In this document: positions 30,129 through 38,415 of the stretch, piece after piece
Position numbering within the stretch: position 1 is the stretch's first letter
How the letters are laid out: the number at the start of each line of letters is the position of its first letter
Virus record (IMG/VR): IMGVR_UViG_3300011113_000425
Location: 1 to 38,638 of that record
DNA length: 38,638 nucleotides
Direction: 5' to 3' (one strand)
DNA from: a virus
Notes under the pieces: model-generated
Seen by the model: the letters and a program-made list of their open reading frames with translations, nothing else
The model's database searches: none
Told to the model about the DNA's origin: nothing
Made by a program: the position numbers and the translations under genes

Positions 30129-30883
30129 TCAGCATTGTAATGAGCTACTACAATCGACTGTCACAGTTGCGTTACACTCTGCAGACCGTGAGCCGCAGCC
30201 AGATCAAAGACATAGAAATTGTCATAGTGGATGATTTTAGTGCTCCAGAAGAACGTCCAGATTGTTTGGCACAAGAATTTCCAGGTCTAAATATACAAAT
30301 AATACACATGCAAGACCAGGTTGCCAAAAAAAACTATTGCAATCCTTGTGTGCCTTACAACGTGGGCTTGCGTGCCAGTCGAGGTGACAAGATTGTTATA
30401 CAGAATCCCGAATGTTGTCACATAGGTGATGTGTTAAGCCACGTTGATCAAAATTTGTCAGTGGGCACTTATTTAACATTTCACTGTTGGAGCTGTGTCA
30501 AACACGAAACACTTATACTGCAAGAAACCGATCACTTGGATTTGGTACCAACCAAAAAGAGTCGCTGGTACAATCATGAGACAGAAAGACCCGTGGCCTT
30601 TCATTTCTGCAACGCTATCACACGAGAAGATTTAATCCGCATCAATGGGTTTGATGAACGTTATGCTCTGGGCCATAATTGGGACGATGCCGAGATACTG
30701 TATCGCATACAACAGATATGCCAAACTCGTTTCGTGGCAGACCCATATGTGATACATCAGTATCATCACAAGAGCTATGGACACCCGGACAATATACCAC
30801 CATCGCAGAACAATCGAGACTTGTATTTTGAACTAACTGTGCCTGGATCTGTACGAGCACCCAATCAGGAAAGCATACAATGA
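30125..30883 (+). CDS. Glycosyltransferase family 2
   Basis: A 252-residue GT-A enzyme. N-terminal ISIVMSYYNRLSQLRYTL and EIVIVD36-D37FSA are the standard GT2 start; CVPYNVGLRASRGDKIVIQN is the donor-binding helix and strand; GFDERYALGHNWDDAEILYRI carries the catalytic-region acid (the ED-type motif) at about 200. A membrane segment is absent, so it is soluble. It has the usual ATGA coupling to both neighbours. Likely transfers one sugar in the glycan built by the operon. Confidence 0.85.
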   Translation: MISIVMSYYNRLSQLRYTLQTVSRSQIKDIEIVIVDDFSAPEERPDCLAQEFPGLNIQIIHMQDQVAKKNYCNPCVPYNVGLRASRGDKIVIQNPECCHIGDVLSHVDQNLSVGTYLTFHCWSCVKHETLILQETDHLDLVPTKKSRWYNHETERPVAFHFCNAITREDLIRINGFDERYALGHNWDDAEILYRIQQICQTRFVADPYVIHQYHHKSYGHPDNIPPSQNNRDLYFELTVPGSVRAPNQESIQ

Positions 30884-31407
30884 AACACACAGTCAAAGGC
30901 CGGCGGGCCAGCACCAATGATGCCTTGGTAGACTACCTAAGACGCACCCTACAAGCTGGCACCAGCTTGCTGGATCTGGGGTGCGGGCCCAAACTTTATA
31001 GCAATGCCTTGCGAGATCTGTGTGATCCTGTGTTGACTGTTGATGCATGGTCGTGGGTTGAACCCGATGTGTTGGCTGATCTAGAAAATACCAGTTTGCA
31101 TGAAATCACTGACCAATCTTGGGATTACATACTCATGCTGGATTTCATTGAGCATTTGGACAAGGCCGCTGGCCTTAGATTGATCCAAGAGGCCAAAAGC
31201 ATTGCACAACGTGGTATTGTGTTGCTTACTCCTATGGAAAGCATATGGACCGACAATCACGAACATGTGGATGATCCTCGACTGTGGAGCCATGGCAACA
31301 GCTATGATCTGCACAAGAGCCTATGGCATCCAGGCGACTTTGAAGGCTGGCAACGGATTGTGTTGCCCAAGCTGGACAACTATTTTGTAGGATATTATGC
31401 GCCGTAA
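30880..31407 (+). CDS. Small SAM-dependent methyltransferase
   Basis: A 175-residue class I fold: S29-L-L-D-L-G-C-G-P37 motif I, VLTVDAWSW for motif II, ILMLDFIEHLDK as motif IV and RGIVLLTPMESIW as motif V. The C-terminus (LWHPGDFEGW) may contact the acceptor. Probably sugar or nucleotide-sugar methylation, given the operon. Overlaps the epimerase gene by 11 nt. Confidence 0.75.
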   Translation: MKHTVKGRRASTNDALVDYLRRTLQAGTSLLDLGCGPKLYSNALRDLCDPVLTVDAWSWVEPDVLADLENTSLHEITDQSWDYILMLDFIEHLDKAAGLRLIQEAKSIAQRGIVLLTPMESIWTDNHEHVDDPRLWSHGNSYDLHKSLWHPGDFEGWQRIVLPKLDNYFVGYYAP

Positions 31408-32461
31408 GATATTGACCATATTGGGCACACGTCCTGAAATCATAAGACTCAGCAGGATCGTTCCACAGTTGGATCAACTTTGTGATCATCGTGTGTTGCA
31501 CACCGGACAAAACTATGATTCAACTCTGAATGAAATATTTTTTAGAGATCTTGGCCTAAGACCTCCGGACCACGTGTTACAAAGTCGTGGATCTTTGGCC
31601 GAACAGTTGTCAGCAACCTTTGTGGGAGTAGAACGTTACCTACAAGAATTCAATCCAGACGCAATACTAGTGTTGGGAGATACCAATTCAGGTCTGTCAG
31701 CTGTAATTTGTGAACGCCTAGGATATCCAGTGTTTCACATGGAAGCCGGTAATCGTTGCTACGATCTTTCAGTGCCCGAAGAAAAAAATCGCAGAATAAT
31801 TGATCATGTCAGCACCTTTAATCTTCCTTACACAGAATTCAGTAGACAAAACTTATTAAGAGAAGGAATCGCAAATAATCGTATAATATGCACAGGCAAT
31901 CCTATTCGTGAAGTGTTGGACTTTTACAGTGGTCAGATACAACATTCCAACATATTGGATCGACTGAATTTGACGCCCGGGCAATATGTGGTTGCCACTG
32001 CACATCGTGCGGAGAATGTGGACAATCCAGAACGATTAGAAAACATTGTCTCGGCCTTGGAACACATTGCCAATGACATGACCGTGGTGTTTAGTTGTCA
32101 TCCACGAACTCGACAACAACTGACGCGATCACTGAGTGATAGAATAAAGGTGTTGGAACCGCAGGGTTTTTTTGACTGGGCCAAATTAGAACGTAACAGC
32201 CGCATGGCCATAACTGATTCGGGCACGGTGCAAGAAGAAATGTGCTTGTTTCACAAACCAACCATAACTACAAGGCAAACCACAGAAAGACCTGAAACTG
32301 TGCATTGTGGCAGTAATATTGTTGCTGGCGTTGACAAAAAACGTATCATAGATTGTTATCAACAAGCCTTGAACATGCGTGATTGGCAAGTTCCTGCAGA
32401 ATACACTCACAGCTCGGTCAGCACGGTTGTGGTCAATATTTTAATGGGAAACTATGTTTGA
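31397..32461 (+). CDS. UDP-N-acetylglucosamine 2-epimerase-type enzyme (WecB/MnaA family)
   Basis: A 354-residue enzyme with the WecB/NeuC signature: LGTRPEIIRLSRIV at the start, HTGQNYD, VLGDTNSGLS, VFHMEAGNRCYD, PEEKNRRIIDHVS, TAHRAENVDNPERL and ITDSGTVQEEM. It inverts C2 of a UDP-2-acetamido sugar by anti elimination and re-addition of UDP. Next to a CapE-type dehydratase and an RmlD-type reductase it most likely acts like WbvD/WbjD/CapG on a UDP-L-hexosamine rather than on UDP-GlcNAc itself. It overlaps the next gene by 8 nt. Confidence 0.9.
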   Translation: MRRKILTILGTRPEIIRLSRIVPQLDQLCDHRVLHTGQNYDSTLNEIFFRDLGLRPPDHVLQSRGSLAEQLSATFVGVERYLQEFNPDAILVLGDTNSGLSAVICERLGYPVFHMEAGNRCYDLSVPEEKNRRIIDHVSTFNLPYTEFSRQNLLREGIANNRIICTGNPIREVLDFYSGQIQHSNILDRLNLTPGQYVVATAHRAENVDNPERLENIVSALEHIANDMTVVFSCHPRTRQQLTRSLSDRIKVLEPQGFFDWAKLERNSRMAITDSGTVQEEMCLFHKPTITTRQTTERPETVHCGSNIVAGVDKKRIIDCYQQALNMRDWQVPAEYTHSSVSTVVVNILMGNYV

Positions 32462-33434
32462 CAATCAACGCATATTAATCACTGGCGGTACCGGAAGTTG
32501 GGGACAAACTCTAACTCGTATGTTGCTGTCTCAGTATAGTGTAAAAGAAATTGTCATATTCAGTCGCGGTGAATTACAACAGGTTCTCATGCAACGACGC
32601 TTCAAGGATGCCAGACTGAAATTTGTGATTGGTGATGTACGTGACTACGAATCTGTGCGTTTTGTCATGCGTGACATTGATATTGTGTTTCATTTAGCTG
32701 CACTAAAACACGTGCCCATCTGTGAAGATCATCCGCAAGAAGCCATCAAGACAAATATCACAGGCACTACCAACATTGTCAATGCCGCAATAGAAAATCA
32801 TGTTGCCAAAGTAATTGATGTCAGCACAGACAAAGCAGTTGAGCCGTTGAACTTGTATGGCATGACCAAGAGTGTGGGTGAAAAATTAATCATCCAGGGC
32901 AATGATCTAAGTTCACACACAAAGTTTGTTTGCATTCGTGGAGGCAATGTCATGGGCTCCAACGGCAGTGTAATTCCATATTTCATTGAGCAGATCAAAG
33001 CCGGCGGTCCTATTACCATCACTGATTTAGAAATGACTCGTTTCTTCTTGACCCTGGAAGAAGCCATATTGTTGTTGTTCAAGGCCGCGGAAGCCAGCAT
33101 TGGTGGTGAAACATTTGTCATGAACATGCCAGCTTGTCGCATCCGTGATGTGGCCGGTGTGCTCATGGATCAATACGGCTGTGTGGACATTAAAGAAATT
33201 GGCAGCAAACCCGGAGAAAAACTAGACGAGATGTTGATCAGCAAACACGAAGCCTTGCTGAGTCGTTGCTTTGATGAAAATTACTATGTGATACTTCCTA
33301 CCAAATGTTCTCAGGAACTCGAAGACAACTACAAACAGTTGCCAGCGTTCCCTCATCCAGAGTTTAGTTCACGCACGGTGTTAATGGATCGTGAACAAAT
33401 CAAAGCCATGTTGACCAAAGGTGGATTTTTATGA
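32454..33434 (+). CDS. UDP-GlcNAc 4,6-dehydratase/5-epimerase (CapE/WbjB type)
   Basis: A 326-residue SDR enzyme. The NAD(P)-binding loop is G11-G-T-G-S-W-G17, the catalytic set includes STDKAV near 124-129 and Y135-G-M-T-K139, with HLAALKHVPICE typical of the FlaA1/PseB/CapE group. It makes UDP-4-keto-6-deoxy sugar from UDP-GlcNAc, as the first step to L-FucNAc or L-QuiNAc. The absence of membrane helices separates it from PglF-like forms. ATGA coupling to the reductase. Confidence 0.9.
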   Translation: MFDNQRILITGGTGSWGQTLTRMLLSQYSVKEIVIFSRGELQQVLMQRRFKDARLKFVIGDVRDYESVRFVMRDIDIVFHLAALKHVPICEDHPQEAIKTNITGTTNIVNAAIENHVAKVIDVSTDKAVEPLNLYGMTKSVGEKLIIQGNDLSSHTKFVCIRGGNVMGSNGSVIPYFIEQIKAGGPITITDLEMTRFFLTLEEAILLLFKAAEASIGGETFVMNMPACRIRDVAGVLMDQYGCVDIKEIGSKPGEKLDEMLISKHEALLSRCFDENYYVILPTKCSQELEDNYKQLPAFPHPEFSSRTVLMDREQIKAMLTKGGFL

Positions 33435-34261
33435 GAATAACAGTGCTAGGTGCCAACGGCATGGCCGGTCATGTTGTGACCAGCTATCTCTCTCAGCAAG
33501 GACACAAAGTTGATGCTGTGGATAGAACCAGATTGGATGTTGAAAATCCTGTTTCAGTCATGGCATTTTTTGATCAACTCGACACAGACTTTGTCGTAAA
33601 CTGCATTGGCTTGTTGGTTCAACCTTGCATACAACGCCCAGACCGTGCCAGTGTGATCAATTCCTGGTTCCCACACTACATCGAATATTGTCTAAAAGAC
33701 TCTGCCACTCGGTTGATTCATCTAAGCACCGACTGTGTGTTTGACGGCACCAAAGGTCATTATGTGGAAACCGATGCTCACACAGAATCCAATGCTTATG
33801 GCCGTAGTAAAAGTCTAGGCGAGGTCAACAATGCCAAAGATATCACTTTCCGTATGAGCATCATTGGGCCTGAACTTAAGAATGGCACTGGCTTGCTAGA
33901 CTGGGTTAGAAAAAATCCTGAACAAGCAATACCAGGTTGGGACAATGCTTGGTGGAATGGTATTACCACATTGCAGTTGGCCAAATGCATTGATCGTTAT
34001 GTACGCAACCCCTGTGTCACTGGCATATATCATGTGGTCAACAACAGTGTAAACATCAACAAATACCAGTTGTTGTATTTGATCAATGAAGTTTATGATC
34101 TTGGCAAGACTGTGGTCAGAACCAGTGGTCCCAAAGATGTAAACAAGATATTGGTTGACACCAGAAAAGAATTTGATTTTGCTATTCCAGACTACCGCAC
34201 TCAGTTGACTGAGTTAAGAGACTTTGACCCAGTTACGCATGTGAGCCCAGCAACGACCTGA
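33431..34261 (+). CDS. RmlD-type nucleotide-sugar 4-reductase
   Basis: A 276-residue SDR protein: G7-A-N-G-M-A-G13 binds NAD(P)H, LSTDCVFDGTKGHY and N121-A-Y123-G-R-S-K127 are the RmlD catalytic blocks. It lacks the extra C-terminal cupin of CapF/WbjC (about 370 residues), so it looks more like WbvR, giving UDP-L-RhaNAc that the 2-epimerase turns into UDP-L-QuiNAc. That product is inference. Its last 48 nt overlap, tail to tail, the final codons of the opposite gene. Confidence 0.85.
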   Translation: MRITVLGANGMAGHVVTSYLSQQGHKVDAVDRTRLDVENPVSVMAFFDQLDTDFVVNCIGLLVQPCIQRPDRASVINSWFPHYIEYCLKDSATRLIHLSTDCVFDGTKGHYVETDAHTESNAYGRSKSLGEVNNAKDITFRMSIIGPELKNGTGLLDWVRKNPEQAIPGWDNAWWNGITTLQLAKCIDRYVRNPCVTGIYHVVNNSVNINKYQLLYLINEVYDLGKTVVRTSGPKDVNKILVDTRKEFDFAIPDYRTQLTELRDFDPVTHVSPATT

Positions 34262-35167
34262 TCTAAGATCTTCAAAGCTCCAGTGGCACTGAGCTATTTT
34301 TCTAATCCATTGCTCGCGATCTGGCATTGAAGGATTTTCTAACAAACTAAAATCTGTGTTGGCAATGTTGCCGCCTTGACTATAACCAGGGTCATCGGTG
34401 ATAAAAGCCGGTATGCCTTCTATGGGTGCCACTGCACTTGGAGTTGAATTATGACATACTAGGGCCCAACAGTTGACTAAATCTTGTGTGATATGTCGTT
34501 CCTGTGGACTCAGTGTTACATTGTATCGTCGGAAGTTTTCATCCTTGGGAAAGTTTTTCCAATCACCAGGATGCCAACGAAGGATAACAGGACGATCTGT
34601 GTGTTGGCGTATCTTGGTCAACGTAGTCTCGCACCACTGCATCAAGTTCTGTCCTCGCATGCTCCAACCCATGGGTCTTTGCATGCAAACAAGAATGTGT
34701 GATCCTTGTGTGCGCCATGGTTTGAGATCCATGTTGTAATCTCTGCGTATGTTGGCCCAGTTTTCTTCGCCGGGCGTTTCGTTGCAGTAGATACCAGTGG
34801 CAGGAAAAACTCCATTGAAACTGTACCGTAGATATTTTTTTGGATTGGTGCGATCGCGATAGATAAAAACATTTGAATCAACACTGAGCCAATACCGACC
34901 CAGTTGTTGTTGTGTGTCCATGACCATTTTGCGAACCTTGTAGTGCGGCAGATTGATCTTGCCAGGATTGGCATCAAAGGCATTGCCTATTATGGCACCA
35001 ACATCACAGTCTTCGTAGGTCTGGCTTTTTGTTACTTCAGCATGATCACCACAACGTGCGGCGCCTTCGGCAAAATAAGTCAGGGCATTGATCTTTTCTT
35101 CGCCGTTGATCCTGGCAGGCAAACTGCTGAGATAGCTTTTAATACGCAAAGGTTGGCCGTTGTTCAT
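34214..35167 (-). CDS. Capsule-type glycosyltransferase-like protein (paralogue)
   Basis: A 317-residue protein from the ATG at 35167 (MNNGQPLRI); 23 further codons upstream are open but lie inside the upstream gene. Its second half has IRQHTDRPVILRWHPGDWKN, NCWALVCHNSTPSAVAPIEGIPAF and DREQWIRKIAQCHWSFEDLRSGR, the same block order as its neighbours at 35139 and 27865. It therefore belongs to the same paralogous family, probably GT-B-like capsule or teichoic-type transferases. The gene ends inside the opposite reductase gene, sharing 48 nt in opposite frames. Confidence 0.65.
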   Translation of the reverse strand: MNNGQPLRIKSYLSSLPARINGEEKINALTYFAEGAARCGDHAEVTKSQTYEDCDVGAIIGNAFDANPGKINLPHYKVRKMVMDTQQQLGRYWLSVDSNVFIYRDRTNPKKYLRYSFNGVFPATGIYCNETPGEENWANIRRDYNMDLKPWRTQGSHILVCMQRPMGWSMRGQNLMQWCETTLTKIRQHTDRPVILRWHPGDWKNFPKDENFRRYNVTLSPQERHITQDLVNCWALVCHNSTPSAVAPIEGIPAFITDDPGYSQGGNIANTDFSLLENPSMPDREQWIRKIAQCHWSFEDLRSGRCWAHMRNWVKVS

Positions 35168-36197
35168 TTTCTTGCACCATGTTCCAGGCTTGACCTCGAA
35201 TGATTTCGTCAATGCTAAACTGTCCATAGGCCACACTGGCCAGCCACTTCATTACAATATCTTCGTGTGGCTTGTGAGGATTTTCTATCTGGGACAGGTC
35301 AGCACTGGCCACTGGTGCGGCAGCTGTGGGTGCCAAGGCAAATGCTGGAACACCCGACTGTATGGCTTCAATGGCTGCGATGCTGTTGAAAGTTACCAAG
35401 GCCCAAACATCGTCGTTTAAAGCGTCATAGATATTGTCGGTGGTAGTTCTTTCGGCACGACCTGACTTTTCACGGATAACAATAGGACGATCGGTGTGTG
35501 CCCTGATAGTAGCAATGGTATTTTTAACCCATTGTTCCTTGCTACAACCATAAAATTCAAAAGGCTTTTCAGTGTTCATTATCAACAAGATATTTTTGCC
35601 TGGTCGGCGCCATCCGCGGTAGGTTAATGCAGGGTTGAACTTGCACAGAGACTCCCAACGATCATAGGGCACGTCCAAAAATCTGCGTTGTTGCATGGCA
35701 TTCTTTTCAATCCTGTGATAAATTTTCCTGCCGGTTTCATTGTTGGCACTGCGATAATTGCCTAGATATCCAGTTTCCATGAAATAATAATCCCGCCCGT
35801 TTTCTTCGGCATGTTTAATCGATTGTCCGGCACTGATTCCTCGAACTAAAATAGGATCTGTGATAGAATCCTTGGCACGTTTGTAGTCATAGCCAGTCAT
35901 GAAACGACTTTCTGGATAGGAGGCCATGACCATGGCCGGATAGTCGCTGAATTTGGTCAGCCTGAAATAACGTTCCTCTTTTTCTCTTAGTATAGCATCA
36001 AAGTTTTTGTCTACTCTTTTTTGTTCTTTGGAATCTACTTCGGGTTGCATGCGGTGTAACTTGCGTAGTTGCTCTAGTTCCTGCAGACATTTAAAAGCAT
36101 CAGCTACACTGTGCTTGAGAGCACTGATTTGATCGGTGTGCTGTAGTCGATATTCTTCCATGGGCCAGCGTTCGACCACGGCTAATGGTAAAGTCAT
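35139..36197 (-). CDS. Capsule-type glycosyltransferase-like protein (paralogue)
   Basis: A 352-residue protein. The ATG at 36197 is chosen because it makes an ATGA overlap with the upstream stop and has AAAGGA before it. A helical, charged N-terminal third (about 25-80, LQHTDQISALKHSVADAFKC) may be a coiled coil. The later part has IRAHTDRPIVIREKSGRAER, DDVWALVTFNSIAAIEAIQS and VMKWLASVAYGQFSIDEIIRG, matching its two paralogues. Paralogues back to back suggest separate linkages in one glycan. It overlaps the next gene by 29 nt. Confidence 0.65.
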   Translation of the reverse strand: MTLPLAVVERWPMEEYRLQHTDQISALKHSVADAFKCLQELEQLRKLHRMQPEVDSKEQKRVDKNFDAILREKEERYFRLTKFSDYPAMVMASYPESRFMTGYDYKRAKDSITDPILVRGISAGQSIKHAEENGRDYYFMETGYLGNYRSANNETGRKIYHRIEKNAMQQRRFLDVPYDRWESLCKFNPALTYRGWRRPGKNILLIMNTEKPFEFYGCSKEQWVKNTIATIRAHTDRPIVIREKSGRAERTTTDNIYDALNDDVWALVTFNSIAAIEAIQSGVPAFALAPTAAAPVASADLSQIENPHKPHEDIVMKWLASVAYGQFSIDEIIRGQAWNMVQENEQRPTFAY

Positions 36198-36877
36198 TGT
36201 GTCCTTTGTTGGCAGTATTCTGTGAGTATGCGTTCGCCGTGCCACTCTTCACTTTGCGGAGTGTCGGCAAATTCTGTGAAACACGGAGTTCCTAGTGTGT
36301 AATGTAAAAGTTTTGCACTGTCATTGGCACCAAACTCATCTGGTAACCAGTTCCATTCTATGGGCAATTCTCCAATTCGTTCATCATCCAGCCAACTAAA
36401 TCTGTGTAGGTAGCTGCCCGGTTGGCTCTGCACAAACGCCGGAGTGAGTTTTCTGTTGGGCCAACTTGAGCAGTTCCACAGGATCACACTTGACCAATTT
36501 TTTCTGGGATAATTTTCGTTTTTGGCACCCATGTATTTTTCTGTCATGCGTGTTTGATAATCATGTTTGACCACCATGACATCAACGTGGCTTTCCTGCA
36601 TATTCCATAATTTTACAATGTCGTCACGCAAGACCATGTCGCCGTCGATGAATATAGCCCATCCTTGGTAACCCATGAGATGTGGCACAAGAAATCTAGT
36701 GTACACAAAATGATTAGAATTGTCACCGTGGGTTTCTTCGTAGTCCTGGAACAGATTTAATGCTACTGGCACAATGGCCACAGGTTGGCTGGCATGCCGG
36801 ATAATGCTGTTCACACAAACGTGATATGCTATAGATTCTCTAGGATCGTAGCCGATAAAAATTGGAATTGGTGTCAT
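36194..36877 (-). CDS. Glycosyltransferase, GT8-like
   Basis: A 227-residue GT-A protein. MTPIPIFIGYDPRESIAYHV is the first strand and a donor-binding loop typical of GT8-like proteins; AIFID78-G-D80MVLRDDI is the DxD; SSVILWNCSSWPNRKLTP, LHRFSWLDDERIGELPIEWN and HYTLGTPCF are later conserved blocks. The start at 36877 overlaps the upstream stop (ATGA); a longer frame is rejected. Belongs to the minus-strand glycan operon. Confidence 0.82.
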   Translation of the reverse strand: MTPIPIFIGYDPRESIAYHVCVNSIIRHASQPVAIVPVALNLFQDYEETHGDNSNHFVYTRFLVPHLMGYQGWAIFIDGDMVLRDDIVKLWNMQESHVDVMVVKHDYQTRMTEKYMGAKNENYPRKNWSSVILWNCSSWPNRKLTPAFVQSQPGSYLHRFSWLDDERIGELPIEWNWLPDEFGANDSAKLLHYTLGTPCFTEFADTPQSEEWHGERILTEYCQQRTQ

Positions 36878-37629
36878 TGGCGTTGTATGTCCTCTTCCAC
36901 GCATTGTTCACCATACTGTATTTCTACCACACGCAGAGGTTGATCAGTTTGGTTGCACAGTTGATGCCATTCGTGTTGATCTATATGTATGTGTTGGTGA
37001 GTTCCAAATTCTCCCATGAGTTCAGCGTCACTTTTGCGATTGATAGTGTAAACTGTGGCAACACCTTCTGCCACATGCCAGTGCTCGGCACGATCATGGT
37101 GACGTTGCATGCTGAGACTTTGACCCGGCATGACTGTGAGTTCTTTGACCTTGGTGCCAGGTACTTCATGTAACACACGATAGTAGCCCCAGGCACGCTC
37201 GGTTTTAGGAGATTTCCACTCTTCCAAGATCCATGAGCTGGAATTGGCTTTGTCCTCTCCGCCTACACCAAACACAAATTCCACATTCTGCACTGTCATT
37301 TCTGGTATGTTATTCTGGGTTCGATCACCACCATTGGCGAATATGATACGTGCCTCAGGATAATGTGCGCGAACCTGTTGTAACAGATGACAGGCAGTTC
37401 CATCCTCATCGTCAAAGGTATAAACCTCGTCCACGCTGGCCAAGTTGTTTAACACACACAGGCGTTCTTGCCAGGGCATGAATGCACGACCTTTTTTACG
37501 GGCCAGCCATTCGTCGCTGTTGATGCCCACAATCAGGTAATCACCTAGAGTTCGTGCTTTGTTGATTAGTTTTATGTGTCCTGAGTGTATGGGATCAAAC
37601 CCACCTGATACAACCACAATAGTATTCAT
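36874..37629 (-). CDS. Fusion: cytidylyltransferase domain plus mannose-isomerase-type cupin
   Basis: A 251-residue two-domain protein. Residues 1-125 are a nucleotidyltransferase of the RfaE/TagD type: VVVSGGFDPIH15-S-G-H18 catalytic site, IVGINSDEW and FANGGDRT near 97-104. Residues 142-251 form a cupin like the C-terminus of ManC/AlgA (type II phosphomannose isomerase): RAWGYYRVL, KELTVMPGQSLSMQRHHDRA, EHWHVAEG, then VVEIQYGE-x4-EDI. In usual bacterial proteins these domains are not joined. Together they could activate a sugar phosphate and isomerise or bind one. A late-type box ends 5 nt before the ATG, so the mRNA is probably leaderless. Confidence 0.82.
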   Translation of the reverse strand: MNTIVVVSGGFDPIHSGHIKLINKARTLGDYLIVGINSDEWLARKKGRAFMPWQERLCVLNNLASVDEVYTFDDEDGTACHLLQQVRAHYPEARIIFANGGDRTQNNIPEMTVQNVEFVFGVGGEDKANSSSWILEEWKSPKTERAWGYYRVLHEVPGTKVKELTVMPGQSLSMQRHHDRAEHWHVAEGVATVYTINRKSDAELMGEFGTHQHIHIDQHEWHQLCNQTDQPLRVVEIQYGEQCVEEDIQRQ

Positions 37630-37633
37630 GCGG

Positions 37634-37642
37634 GTATTTATC
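37634..37642 (-). promoter_or_regulatory. Late-type promoter box abutting start codon
   Basis: GATAAATAC on the minus strand; the box ends 5 nt before the ATG at 37629, with no Shine-Dalgarno between. Confidence 0.55.
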
Positions 37643-37659
37643 TACACATATAATGAGCA

Positions 37660-38415
37660 CTAAAGTTGTGCCATGGACATGAGGCTCTTGTCTATCCATG
37701 GCAGAATCAAATCGTGTTGCCGCAAGTGGCCATGCGCATAGATGCTTTGATCTGCCGATTCAGGCAGCAGTTCCAGTGCAGACAAATCATGCCAGGTAGT
37801 TGTTTTGGGATCCTGTGGCGCATGCGAGCTTTTGTACACTATGGCATGGATCCAGGGATCAGCATGCATCTGCCGGAAAAAACCTGCTCGGCAATCCCAT
37901 CCGGCCATGGCCAGCATGTGCATGAGACTGACCATGGTGTGATGATACAAGCATCCAGTGTTCAAATAATAAGCCAACTGCCCGCGATGAGTCAGCACAG
38001 TCTGTGGCACACTGATGGCCAGCATGCCACCCTCACTGGCAATGTGCCACCAACTGCTGAGAGTTTGCAAGGGATTCACACAGTATTGAAAGGCGTCGTG
38101 GCACCACAGGATATCAAACCCTTTCTTGGGTGCATGTATCTTGCCTTCAAAATCTGTGCGCTGATAGGTGATGTTGGCATATCGTTTGGCCACAGGCAAG
38201 TTTTCCGCTATGTCTATGCCCTGGCACTGTATGTTCAACGGTTCTGGATTATCATCTCTGGTGGTACGACTAGCCCACCACTCTAAATCTTCGCCGGTAC
38301 CGCACCCCAAGTCTGCCACCGTGACAATACTTTCCATGAAATCGTCGTATTCATACAAGGCATTCAACACCTGCAGACTGTGGCGATGGCTGTCACCTGG
38401 ATGGACGAATTTCAT
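37660..38415 (-). CDS. SAM-dependent methyltransferase
   Basis: A 251-residue class I methyltransferase. The ATG at 38415 (MKFVHPGDSH) overlaps the upstream stop as ATGA; 31 codons more are open upstream but lie within the preceding gene. Motif I is A34-D-L-G-C-G-T-G41, motif II an acidic IDIAE strand, motif IV FDILWCHDAFQYCVNP and motif V GGMLAISVP. The C-terminal part has RAGFFRQMHADPWIHAIVYK. The acceptor is unknown; the neighbours suggest glycan chemistry. Confidence 0.78.
   Translation of the reverse strand: MKFVHPGDSHRHSLQVLNALYEYDDFMESIVTVADLGCGTGEDLEWWASRTTRDDNPEPLNIQCQGIDIAENLPVAKRYANITYQRTDFEGKIHAPKKGFDILWCHDAFQYCVNPLQTLSSWWHIASEGGMLAISVPQTVLTHRGQLAYYLNTGCLYHHTMVSLMHMLAMAGWDCRAGFFRQMHADPWIHAIVYKSSHAPQDPKTTTWHDLSALELLPESADQSIYAHGHLRQHDLILPWIDKSLMSMAQL

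Noticed and set aside
37666-38286. Plus-strand open frame of 206 codons opposite the methyltransferase
   Set aside because: It is opposite a gene with clear SAM motifs; composition is His/Cys/Gln-rich and shows no domain.
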